A DNA stretch of 64,000 nucleotides from Bisporella sp. PMI_857 (lineage: Eukaryota > Ascomycota > Leotiomycetes > Helotiales > Helotiaceae). Below are positions 10,695-20,988 of this stretch, one piece after another (positions within the stretch are counted from its first letter, which is position 1; each line of letters starts with the position of its first letter). Location: assembly GCA_021307315.1 (NCBI GenBank), contig JAJSPD010000056.1:62001-126000 (forward strand), read 5' to 3'. The notes under the pieces are model-generated. The model was not told where the DNA came from. It made no database searches and saw nothing but the letters and a program-made list of their open reading frames with translations. The position numbers and the translations under genes were made by a program.

Positions 10695-12415
10695 CAGTTG
10701 GGCCAGGCTAGAAAATTCTTGGCCCAGGCTAGAAAATTCCTTGGCAAAAAAACTTGGCCCAGGCCAGAAATCGTTGCTTTAAGAGCTCAGCCAGGCTAGA
10801 AATCCCACTCCGGCATATGCCAAGCATAAAATAAGCCACGCGGAAAAAACGTGCTTCGCGTTTTGTATAGCGACGCGTACATTATTATTATTCCTTTTAA
10901 CGTGCTGTATCAGTCGAGGACTATGTAACACGGCTAGGCCCCCAGGCCTGGCTCTCAGGCAGGCCCTTCTCGTGAGCTTCGCGATCCTAATAACAGTAAC
11001 AAATACTGTGTTCCTATATGCTATGTCCGAGAGTAAAAAGGAAAACGCAGGAGCACCAAGTACCCTACAAAGACTGTACTAGCTAATATTAATAGACCAG
11101 TAGCCTTAACATACTTTTTTCAAAAACTTCTTATATATTCCAGTGAGTGTTGGGGATCGGGTCTCTGTATATAACCAAAGCATTCATTTTCATTTTCATT
11201 TTCTTTTGCTCCTTAAATCCACTTTTAAACTTTTCTTCCTTTCTGCAAATGCCTTATCCTTTTTATCGGCCCTGCTGTTTCCTTTTCAAAGCTTATTCTC
11301 GTCGTTTTCTTAGTAGTCAACGCTGTTCGTAGCTTGTACTAGGTGCCCAGAGTTTACTCCCCCTTGGCAAAGAGCATAGAAACCGCAAAAAGGTAGATAA
11401 ATATAGTTGCAAAAAATTGCTTCGATGTCGAATTGAAGCTCAAAATAAAAGTGGGTCGAGTGAAAATTTTGCTCCAGAGAGTATTCGACTGACTGTCGCC
11501 CTGCCAGCGCGCAAGTAACTGAACGGCGAGTAAGTAGAATAGGTTTTGCTATATACAGCCGTATAGCCTTTGATTCGAGCTGAAAGGGCCTCTGTTTCGA
11601 GTGTTGCGTTGTACCGTGCGTTCTCGACTCCAGTTCGAATTGACTCAATCTCGGCTCTCCAGACGTAAACGCTGAAGGTTCGTAGAGGGCACCACATACA
11701 GGTGTTGAGTCTTCGCCCTCCTAGCGACGCGTACAATATAACTTTTGAACTTTGAAATAAAGCGTTACAACTTGTATGTTTGTGTTGCTTAACTAATTCG
11801 ACTATTAAAACTACTGCAAGTAAATTTGTAAATAAATAAATAAATAAGCTTAGTGTAAGTAAAAGTTTTAATGAAGTATATGTCAGGTGCCAGGATGTCA
11901 CGTGCTAAAGGGGCAAGGAGCGGCTCGGTAAGAGCCATGATGCTGGGCACACATGGGCACGTGGGCAGCCGCCAGGGGTACGGAGGGTATAAGTAGGGGA
12001 CTCGGGACGTAGTAGAGAGGGTAGAGATTAGTCTTGTATCAGAATTGCAGTTGACTTGTGCCACACTACTCCAGCACCTTACAGTATATGTTCAGAATAT
12101 GCTGAACATATACTAAACATATACTAAGAATATGCCAACTGTTCTGCTGTTTATAATAATCTTTTAGTAGTAAAAATAAATGCTAGGATATGCTTTGCAT
12201 ATGCTGAGCACATGCTTACAATGTATAATCTTTTACACGCTAAGCCTATATTGTGCATTTGCCAAGCATACTTTTAAGCAGATTTGGTTTTTCGCTTAAG
12301 TTCATCCAGGCTAGAAATGGTTGCACAAAGAGTTGAGCCAGGCTAAAAGATTTCTTGGCGATTTGCCAAAGAAATTTCTAGCCTGGGCCAAGATTTTTCT
12401 AGCCTGGCCCAACTG
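10695..12415. mobile_element. 1.7-kb inverted-repeat transposon-like element
   Basis: The outer roughly 54 bases are imperfect inverted repeats. The left end CAGTTGGGCCAGGCTAGAAA is mirrored by TTTCTAGCCTGGGCC and CTAGCCTGGCCCAACTG at the right. Each end holds two tandem copies of the GGCCAGGCTAGAAA unit, and a third diverged unit lies further in on both sides (near 10787 and 12308). TA flanks the left end (10693-10694), but the right flank is GA, so one target copy is mutated. The interior is A/T-rich with overlapping short minus-strand frames and no recognised transposase. The CAGT ends again suggest a Tc1/mariner-like element, here non-autonomous or decayed. A direct 13-bp repeat, AGCGACGCGTACA, occurs at 10869 and 11723. 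Confidence 0.8.
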
Positions 12416-12434
12416 GAACCCGCACAAAAATGAC

Positions 12435-12750
12435 TCCAATCTATATCAATGTTGGCAGAAAAGGAAAGATTCTATTTACAGCACTCGATAGCTCTCAATC
12501 ACCCTCAATCTTATATTCCCAAAGTATTTGAGACGACTGGAGATATTTCTTGGCTTTTGCAATAGCTTTTAATATCAATAAATACAACAAACGCTAAAAG
12601 AAATAATAACGAGATAAAAAAGAACTGAAATAATGATAGAACAAACAGAATAATGGCTGATTTGATCAAAAAAAACTATAAAGAAATGTGATGGTGTTAA
12701 CGTGGCTTTGATCATTCGCAAGCATGGCCGATACACCCTGTACAGATCCA
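12435..12750. repeat. Dispersed 0.31-kb repeat, copy B
   Basis: This is the second copy of the repeat at 4385-4698, in the same orientation. It begins 20 bases after the end of the 1.7-kb inverted-repeat element. Differences from copy A are mainly C/T and G/A exchanges. No function is recognised. Confidence 0.85.
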
Positions 12751-13368
12751 GTCATGGCCACGTCTCTAGAAGAGATTGTAAGTGAAGTAGCTTCTTGCTT
12801 GTGATATACGACTAGTGCCGATGTTTGTGTAGCAAACTGCTTACCTTCTTCTAAAGAATATGTTACCAGCAGACTATTAAGGTTACATAAGTTCTTAATA
12901 AACTATCGATTCAGGAAGTTCACAAAGTATGCAATGAACGATTGATTGATCTCTGAAGTTTTCTACATACAGGAAGCAAGCTCTTCTTATATGCAAGAGG
13001 AGTGCGTAAGTCATTACGAATGATGACGACTCAGCTCTTAGGAGCCGCGTAAGGAGAGTAAGTGGCAAACTATAGTTCCTGATTCAATATAAACGGCCTT
13101 ATTTAAGGCACAAGCGGAGTATATCCTACATCTTCCATCTACGCCTCCCATAACCAGCTCACCTTACCTGTATGGACTAAGTTCTAAAAATTGCTATTTC
13201 AAACGCTTAACCTGACGGAGAATGCTACCGCTTTTAGTATGCACGACAAAATCACGTTGCACAAAGAATAACGAATCTGAAAAGCTTTAAGATTCAATTC
13301 GCCTTCAAGGAGTCCCACCGTCTGAATCCCTTCTAGACGGTTCCGGTCTTCTAGGCTATTTCTAATGC
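12751..13368. other. Intergenic, 3' side of the membrane-protein gene
   Basis: No gene is visible. The part next to 13368 will include the 3' untranslated region of the minus-strand gene. Confidence 0.5.
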
Positions 13369-15518
13369 TCATACTGGGGTGGGACTAACAGCTTCTTCCC
13401 TGCGCAAGTTAGCCAACTCTATCATTCCCGCTTCAGCGCCTTCAACAACATCTGCGGCAGGCGTTTCGGCTAGTGGCATCGGCTTTTCGGGTTCCTTCCA
13501 TAGTGGGTGAGCGCACCCTTCATCGTTTTTCCTCGCAGCATCTAGGTCTCCGGCCGGCGACCCCCATAGTTTCAAGTAGGGAGTATCATTGTCACAGCCT
13601 AGCCAACCATGCACGCCAACGCCCTCTATTACCATCCTTAGCAACTGAAGAGCTCCATAAGAGCTCCAGGATAATATATCCTCGCGTTGTTTCCAACGCC
13701 ATGTATAAAAGCACCGAAAAGGGATAGGAAAGAGAATAAGGAAGCCCCCAATGGCTACGAGTGCGATAATGCCCGCGCGGTGATAGTTCTTGAACTCAAC
13801 GTTGTGGACCTTTTGTGAACTACAGATTATCTCAACTAAGTCGTCTCTGTCGGCTGACAAGATTGGTAGCAGGTTCTGCAAACCCGAAAGCGTAGTGTCT
13901 GGCGGACCGATAGCGATGTTGATGAGGTGAAGCTGCAGCTTGGCAAGACCATTCTTAAACCAATAGCTAACCTCCTTCTTCCATTGATCGTTTGGAATGG
14001 GGCTCTGGAACCCTGAAAATACGCCCGGATATTTCTTCGCGAGAAGGGCCTCGGTCTCAAGACCGAGGATGACGCGGTCGATGCCGCCGCTTTCAGAGAG
14101 AGCCCAGGTAAGTGTCGCGAAAGCAGCCACCTGCCGCGCCGAGAGATCCCAGTCCTTGGTGTAGTTGCCCCAGTCAGTACTGTCCAATACGGCCATAGGC
14201 TCGGTCCACTGGCCGGTGACGGGGTTTCCAAAAGCGTACTGATCTGTACATCCGATGGCTGTGATGGGCATATCCGGCCAGTAGAAGTCTTTCTGTTTCA
14301 ACAGAGACTGATTCGTAGCCGTGAAGAATGGGTCGCTGCAGGGCCCGTCTATTCCCCTGATTGGCATCATGTTGTTATTGAGGAACACGACTGAGACGTC
14401 GGCATCCTTGCGAGTCAATCCCTCGATAGGAGTGAAGGTCGAGGCGTAGGCGGTTCCATTCGCCGGATAGCTTGATACGGCACTAAGTGGCATCATTAGT
14501 ACCATGTTGAGTTACTTCAGATATCACTTGGACTGGCTTACCTGAGGTGGTACCCTGGTGTTGCTATTTTCTCATAGTTACTCACACCGAAGGTGTACTC
14601 GAACCCAGCAATCGGGCCAAAGTAAACGCCGGTTATTTTTTCGCCTAGTACCGTGCCATTGGTAATGTTCGTGAATCTTGTGACATTGAGCGGCGAGCAG
14701 ATTGTTGTGCGCTGCAGCTTGATCCTATCGTTGGGCGGTGCGTTGATCCCAAAGTCCTTGTGCGAATCCAGCACTTCTGTCTGCATCTTGAACGCCGGGA
14801 ACTTGTCAGTATCGAGACAAACATCTACGTCGAAGGGGCAGGGAGTGGCGGACCACTCGAATGTTGGGAGGCGGCGCTGTGGCAGGAATCTATCACACAA
14901 GGTCGAAGGAGCGTCACTCTCATAGCAGTCGTCGACGTATGAGACCGCCTCCCATGACTGGTTCGTCATGATAGCTGATGCGGTAGTATCAGTATCAGTA
15001 TTGGTAAAGACGGCTTTCCAAAATCCGCAATTCGGGGACCGAATCAGCACCTCGACGCCCTGGTTATCGAGTAGTGCTAGAGCCGTGATGAATGGCAGGG
15101 CCACAAGAAAGAAGATGAAGCTGAGCATAGCAGTGAGGATCAATGGCCAGGTGCGCGTAATGACTTCCGGATTACGCAAGCCCCAGGCTTTCCACATTTG
15201 GCCATAAGCCATCGCAATGGATAAGGGGCTCCCACCATTTCGAAGCACCGTTTGTTGCTGGTGGAAAAGACCATCACGAAGGGAGCCCGTAGATCCTTTA
15301 CGGAGCTGGCGGTTGAATTTGAAACACCAGAACGAAATCAGGTCCCAAAGTCCGGCCTCAGCAAAGACCAAAAAGATACCGATAAATATGTTGAGTAGCT
15401 CGGCTGTGTCCTTGGCCATAGTAATTTGGCCTCCACCTACCGCATTGCCGTTGTAGTTGGTCCATCCTCTTGTATGGACGTGTTCAGGCTGGACGTATAA
15501 GTTTCCGCGGGTGGCCAT
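13369..15518 (-). CDS. Fungal multi-pass membrane protein of unknown function
   Basis: Two exons, 15518-14542 and 14482-13369 (minus strand), give 696 residues. The intron starts GTAAGC, has TACTAAT as branch site and ends TTAG, and the junction restores an Ser codon in frame. Hydrophobic segments lie at about residues 40-65 and 130-155, and near the end of the long central part (AGIIALVAIGGFLILFPIPF). Between the second and last segment is a large, Cys-containing region with several N-x-S/T sites (for example NVT, NIT, NGT), as expected for a domain facing outward. This layout is common in an expanded, uncharacterised ascomycete family. I recognise no enzyme motif. The frame is clean, so the gene is probably active. 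Confidence 0.85.
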
Positions 15519-15565
15519 GGTTGTGGATGAACTTCAAAATACAAGAAATGGCTGTCAGCTCGCGG

Positions 15566-15573
15566 TTTATATA
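15566..15573 (-). promoter_or_regulatory. TATA-box candidate
   Basis: The minus strand reads TATATAAA about 50 bases upstream of the ATG at 15518. This is a plausible core promoter of the membrane-protein gene, although the distance leaves only a short leader. Confidence 0.45.
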
Positions 15574-17839
15574 GTGATGGCGTTTGGGTCACATGTGGGC
15601 ATAGGAAAATCAAGCCACACGTCGAAGATTTGCAACTATTCAAAATCCAGCCTCAAAGATCAAGCTATCGTTTCTATTTGGGCAAATATCACTGCAGGGT
15701 CAGAGGCTGAAAATCCCGGGGGTCAACATGGTGGAAAGGCAGCAGGGGTCGATATCGATGCCTGGTTGGTAGAACAAGACGCCACACTTATTGAGCCGAA
15801 AGCAGGCAGGCAGCCTCCATGGACGTAATGAGCACGTCTCTACAGGTGGGTTGTCTAGTTCGTGAGCTCTACACTCTGTCTCCATATCGAAGTCTAGGTT
15901 GGTTATTACAAGCAAGAGAACTGCGCCGGACTAGGAACATACTTAGGTTGTGTGAGACAACTACGGACTCCCCACGATATGTGAAGCCTCCTATTGGTAG
16001 CGCGGTGCGGCTGAACTCCACCTCGATGCTGGGGCTTCTTGAAGCGACGCCACGACTCATCACTTTCTTTTAGTGATAACATGCAGGATTATCGCATTAA
16101 ATCGCCGAATTGACTCACTAAACTAGGTATTGTCCCGACTATTCCGACCCCTTAGAATTATTGGGCGCTGCACAGCCAGGAGATACTGGGACACGAGCGC
16201 CAACAATTGATAGTACTTCAAATAAACACAAGGCATGCCACTGATCGAGGGTGACTCGTCGTTCGATTTTATTGTCTTTCTTTTGCGCTGGCCAAAAATG
16301 GAAGCCAAGGAAAGCCTCTATCACCAAACCTTGTGTTGTGTCACGCACCGCCTCTGGAGCACAGCTGAGAAAGCCTCTGTAACCACAATTCTCGGCTCTC
16401 CTCTAGGATCGAAGAAGATCAAGTAGTTTCAGAGAAGGATATACCAAGTCTCTTTGAATTCCTCCGAGCGCCACCCAAACCTATAAAAAAAGATTCGAAA
16501 TATTGCTGTGACCTTGGAAGTTCTACGAAAGAACACGGAGACTGCCGCGCCATTTAAAAGCGCCATTCAAAACATACTGAAAGAAAGCTATGTCAGAAAA
16601 AGAAAGAGGTGGAATTGCGGAATGGGACAGGCATCATGGTATTCTTATGCTTACTGGTTGACGAGCCGGCTCTTATTTTGAGGTATACGTAACAATCATT
16701 GTTATCTAGTTATTTACCATTTTGGCCATTATCAGGAAGGGCCGCTTTTATTGCCGAATAAACTGCAAAGTTTCCGCCCTCGTGGATAAGCTCTGGAAGC
16801 AAACGCTTTGAAGCACGGTTTTGTTTGTGCATATACTGTATCTATTATAGCCTGCTTGAGAGCATCTGGGCTGGTATCGATAAAATTCGAATACACTCCG
16901 CAGTTACAGTCAGGAAAAGTGTCACTGAGCCAACGTTGCTATAATTGCAGCATAGACTTCTTCTATGAGAGATTTTTCAATCTGCCCACCTGAGCTACAT
17001 CTACGAGAGCATATACGCGATAGATTAGTTCGAGAAATATAGAAAAATTGCTTAATGTATTCCATGCCGTCATATACGTGCTGGCATAGCATATTTTAAT
17101 GCAAGGCGCCTCAAAGCCGCGCTGGCTGAAAGGAGTCGCCAAGGGAACGTAATAAAAACAATAGAAATTAATCTTTGTATTAATTGGAGTTCGATTCGTA
17201 CCACCTTGCAAGGAATGGCATACCTGCTTGCTAGGCAGTGGGATGAACTGTTGGATATTTTTGATACCCATATTGTTGGCAGTCCTCTCGTTCTGAATAA
17301 GGACATGCTGCAGCATTGTGCCTAGAGCTTTATTACCACACAAACGACCTCACCAGCTCCAGCTGAATATGCTTGTCCATGCTGTGGCGCCGGAAAGAGG
17401 GGTAATCTTCGTAGCCTGAGGCAACAACGGCACTGCGCAACCACGTGACTCGTAAGCACCTCCCCACGCCCAAAGAACCACCAAAGTCTAGACTACGACG
17501 TATGTGCACATGTACGCCGTGTGAGAAAGAGCTACAACGTGCGATAAAAAAGGAAATCACCATAAACGCTACCTTACGCGCTCGTGAGAGAGCGAGGGAG
17601 GCTTAGAGACAAAGAGAGAGGGAAGAATCACGATATAAGTTTCCATATACGCATAAGAGTGGAGAAGGTATGTGAGAGAGAGAGAGAGAGATCCAACAAT
17701 CGCTACATGTAAGAACCTGTGATCTGTATATACAAGAGCCTATGCTTAAAGCTGCTTAGGGAGCCCGCAATAAGTGAATGCTCCTCGTATTGTGAGGGCG
17801 GGGTGGCAGAGTCGTCATTCTTCCTTTATTGGGGCTCGA
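15574..17839. other. Gene-poor stretch with a degenerate open frame
   Basis: I find no intact gene. Plus-strand sequence from about 17110 to 17450 is open except for one TAG. It contains MAYLLARQWDELLDIFDTHI and, after the stop, a C-x2-C...H-C cluster (YACPCCGAGKRG, then RHC). It may be a decayed mobile-element or zinc-finger protein. The rest shows only short overlapping frames. Confidence 0.35.
17674..17691. repeat. (GA)n microsatellite
   Basis: About nine GA units occur in a wider purine-rich stretch from about 17580 to 17691 (GAGAGAGCGAGGGAGG and similar). Confidence 0.8.
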
Positions 17840-19805
17840 AATGTACTGTCTAGAGGTAGTCGTTAGAATTATGCAGGGCTTCCCTGCGAAAGTGGATCTC
17901 TCGTGCCTCTGCTCTACTTGCCGCACTACCACATTTACATTCCTGGAAATGCCACAAGATTGGGCACCATCCAAGACCTGTCATTGCGATCGAGCTGTCC
18001 AATATGTTGCTATTTATTACAACTAGTCACGGTAGAGAGAATCCAAGAGATTGGAGCAACTCCGCTGAGCCAGACTCCCGGAATCTACGGACGTGGAACA
18101 GGCATACCACAAGTAGTGCCTATTGTTGGAATGCATGTACATAGTTTCACGCGTTCCATATCGCGAGGATTGTGGGTCTCCTACTATCTATATAACTACC
18201 TGGCAATAGGCCGTAGCTTAGAGGAATCAACGAATATCATAACCACACCAGCAAGAGCGTAGTCACAGCTACTACGCCTTTTGCTACGTGGTAGGTATTC
18301 CGACACCTATGTTTCGGCCGCAAATAATCTCGCTTTAAAGTGAAAACAAGGACACAGGTCGTTTTTTTGATATAACAGTTAACCACATCACAAGAGCCAG
18401 AGTGTACTTATCTCGAGAGAGGGAGCATATACATTCTTCCAGAGAAGGAACCCACGAGCCTTAGGTGATCGAATGCTTTGGCGGCCCAAGAGCATTGGAT
18501 TACGATTTGATCAAGAGATGGCTTACTTATTGCGAGACATCGCACGGGCCAGCACGCAGAGGTACTCATCAATTGAGCGAAGTCGTTGATATAGATCTCA
18601 TTGATGTGATGGGTAGGTATCTAGTTAAGGCCACATCGCCACTTAGATATGTAGCGCTCAGCTACGTAATGGGAGGCATTTCTGGCGTCCATAAAAACAG
18701 GGCATCTCTTTCTACCCCGAAATCATTGGACAAACTTCGAGGACAAAATACCGACCGTCATTCAAAATGCTATCTTTTCACACTACAGCTTGGCTTGCGA
18801 TACCTATAGGCGGATTCTCTCTGCATAGTCCAAGATAGTACAGCCATAAAACACCGGTAGATTGCAGCAGATGGATCTCATCTACAGTGATGCAACGCTT
18901 ACAGCGGTTTCCGTCTCAGGGATCCATTCCAACTGCCATCTTCCTGGCGTTCAGCCCGAGTCAAGGCCGAACATCACCCTTCGATACAACTATAAAGACC
19001 ACAATGGAGAGGTCCGACCGTTTCTTGCAACTCCTCCCAGATAAGACGAGATTTTGAAGGCATCTTCTTATGAAAGTCGAAGTTGGACATTCTACGATTG
19101 TGCTCTTTCGCGAAGGATTATTTATTTCACTAACTGGCAGGTCTATTTTCAATGGCGTACTGATTTGACCTGTGAGCCCGAGCAAACTCTCTACGCTGAC
19201 CTTAAGTGGACTATGCTGGCTAAGCTCACCCCCCTGGCTAGTACTCTACAAATAGACATGTCAATCTGGGAGTTGACCTAGAAAGGCAGCGATGCTTCTG
19301 AGGTCAATCGAAGTGCCCTCAAAGAATACAAACCTGCTCCACCACAACAATATGGTTTGTCCGTTAACAAACTAGAGATATTCGAAGATTACGCTTATGT
19401 TGCGGCGTCGTATACATCCAGACAGCTTAGTTATACATCTGACATCTTAAATGCCTTCCAAGGACTTACAAACATAATATCCAGCGAGATGCCGCAAGAG
19501 TTCATACATGGCCTACCAGTGAATATTTCGAAGTTGCTCTTCTATGGATGCCATCTAAGCAAAACCTGAGGCGTGAGGCCACGATTCAGGAGAAACGTAG
19601 ATTCGATCTAAGTTAGTCTTGAGCTCCCAACGTCGCCCTCTCATGGATATCGTCTAAATGAATTCGGAAGCGTGCCACCGCACTTCAATTGCAGGGACGA
19701 TTTATTCCGACTTGGTCCTGGGCAGGCTGGATAGGACCGGTTAATTACTCGTGCATGATTCAGGGTGGTAGTCTACGAGATTGGTTTCAGTCCAAGGTGA
19801 TATAG
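17840..19805 (+). pseudogene. Broken HET-domain (heterokaryon incompatibility) gene
   Basis: Family landmarks occur in order but in different frames. They are RLGTIQDLSLRSSCPIC (near 17960), LIDVMGRYLVKATSPLRYVALSYVMGG (in two parts near 18600-18680), YL-stop-ADSLCIVQDS (near 18800) and MDLIYSDATLTAVS (near 18870). SWTFYDCALSRRIIYFTNWQVYFQ (in two parts near 19085) follows, then RQLSYTSDILNAFQG (near 19420) and FIPTWSWAGWIGP (near 19710). The usual YLWVDSLCI has its Trp codon changed to TAG, and further stops are CAG-to-TAG or CAA-to-TAA type. One-base shifts occur near 18870 and 19540. The order proves a former HET protein, a class that triggers cell death after fusion of incompatible hyphae. 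A dispersed repeat lies inside at 18200-18300, between the N-terminal piece and the HET core. Confidence 0.85.
18200..18300. repeat. Short dispersed repeat with hairpin, copy 1
   Basis: About 100 bases starting CTGGCAATAGGCCGTA and containing 'acaccagcaagagcgtagt' and 'acgccttttgctacgtg' recur at 20537-20641 in the same orientation. The core GCGTAGT-cacagct-ACTACGC is a perfect hairpin. It may be a tiny mobile element. Confidence 0.8.
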
Positions 19806-20534
19806 ATGTGGGTGGTAGTATAAATACCTTGGGCCCTACACTAAATCTTGTGGATAAAAAATATCCTGACGTGCCTTGAAATCCTGTTTCTTTTACTAAA
19901 GCCTTAGCGACATCCGCCTTTGCGGGAGGAATAAATCGAGCCTGAATATCAAAAATATGGGAGCGGTGGCAATACCAGCACGACGCAGACGGTAAGCAGT
20001 GCGCTGGAGGGATATAAAGGCGGGAAAATGGAGGGAGTTTTGCAGGTTGGGCTAGTATTTACAGCTAGTGCTGCAGTGCCGAAGGTGTTTTCAACGAGTT
20101 TCTTTCCTGTTGTGCGGGCAAAAAGGCTTTGTTGACTAGAAGTGTTGGTGGTGTGAGCAAGGTGTTTGATGGAGAGAGGCTCAGAAGGGAGTGTTCAGGA
20201 ATTATTTTGAACGGTCTATATTCTTAATTGAATAGCACTTTGTAGAAGCAGTGGCTGGAAGCTGAGATAAAGCAGGTCATCGGAGCTAGGAAGCCGTACA
20301 AACAAGCTTGGTAAAGTCAAGAGCATCACGTGATACGGCACATTTAATATTGATGTGCCTTACACCTGCATCTTTCAAGGCCATAAGTATCTTAGAACTA
20401 AAATTATTACTCCCGGCATCTCAACAATTATTCGTCCGTAAAAGTTATTCACAGTTACTGTTGGGTACACATGTAGATTAGTTCACGTGATCCACCGGAG
20501 CACATGAATTGGAGGTCCTTTATTACCTACACTC
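19806..20534. other. Intergenic
   Basis: No gene is seen downstream of the broken HET gene. Confidence 0.5.
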
Positions 20535-20641
20535 ACCTGGCAATAGGCCGTAACTTAGAACCGAATACAACAAGGAACCATAATCACACCAGCAAGAGCG
20601 TAGTTACAACTATTACGCCTTTTGCTACGTGATAGGTATCC
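20535..20641. repeat. Short dispersed repeat with hairpin, copy 2
   Basis: This is the second copy of the repeat at 18200-18300, 2.3 kb away, with a small insertion near 20575 and several transitions. The hairpin stem is weakened (GCGTAGT versus ATTACGC), which fits C-to-T change. Confidence 0.8.
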
Positions 20642-20988
20642 TGGTGTTTACCTCTAATCGAAATTTTTTTACCTCATGACAGAAAAGCTTTTAAGTGATT
20701 GTTACACAAAGGCTAGGCCAATTAAATCGTTCTCTCGTTCAGGCCTGGCAGCTGAGCAGCGCATACGGAATACCGTAACGCCACATTGCCTACCGTATTC
20801 TAAAGCCAGCACATTCAACCCCGCAAGTTCAGTTTGTTATCTGGATCTTATCAAGAAACAAAACCACTTTTCATATTTAGTCCCTGTATTAAACACTTGC
20901 GCTCTCGAGTTCACTTTCATTAAGCAGAAATCACTCCTTTCTCGATGCTTGTCCCGCTATCTGTCGTTCGGAAACCTCAGCCTTGCTG
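20642..20988. other. Upstream region of the protein-kinase gene
   Basis: An open frame at 20676-21080 overlaps the true start in another frame and has no recognisable content. Otherwise nothing is seen. Confidence 0.45.

Noticed and set aside
11310..12064. Overlapping minus-strand frames inside the 1.7-kb element
   Set aside because: They overlap in different frames and none shows transposase, reverse transcriptase or integrase motifs.
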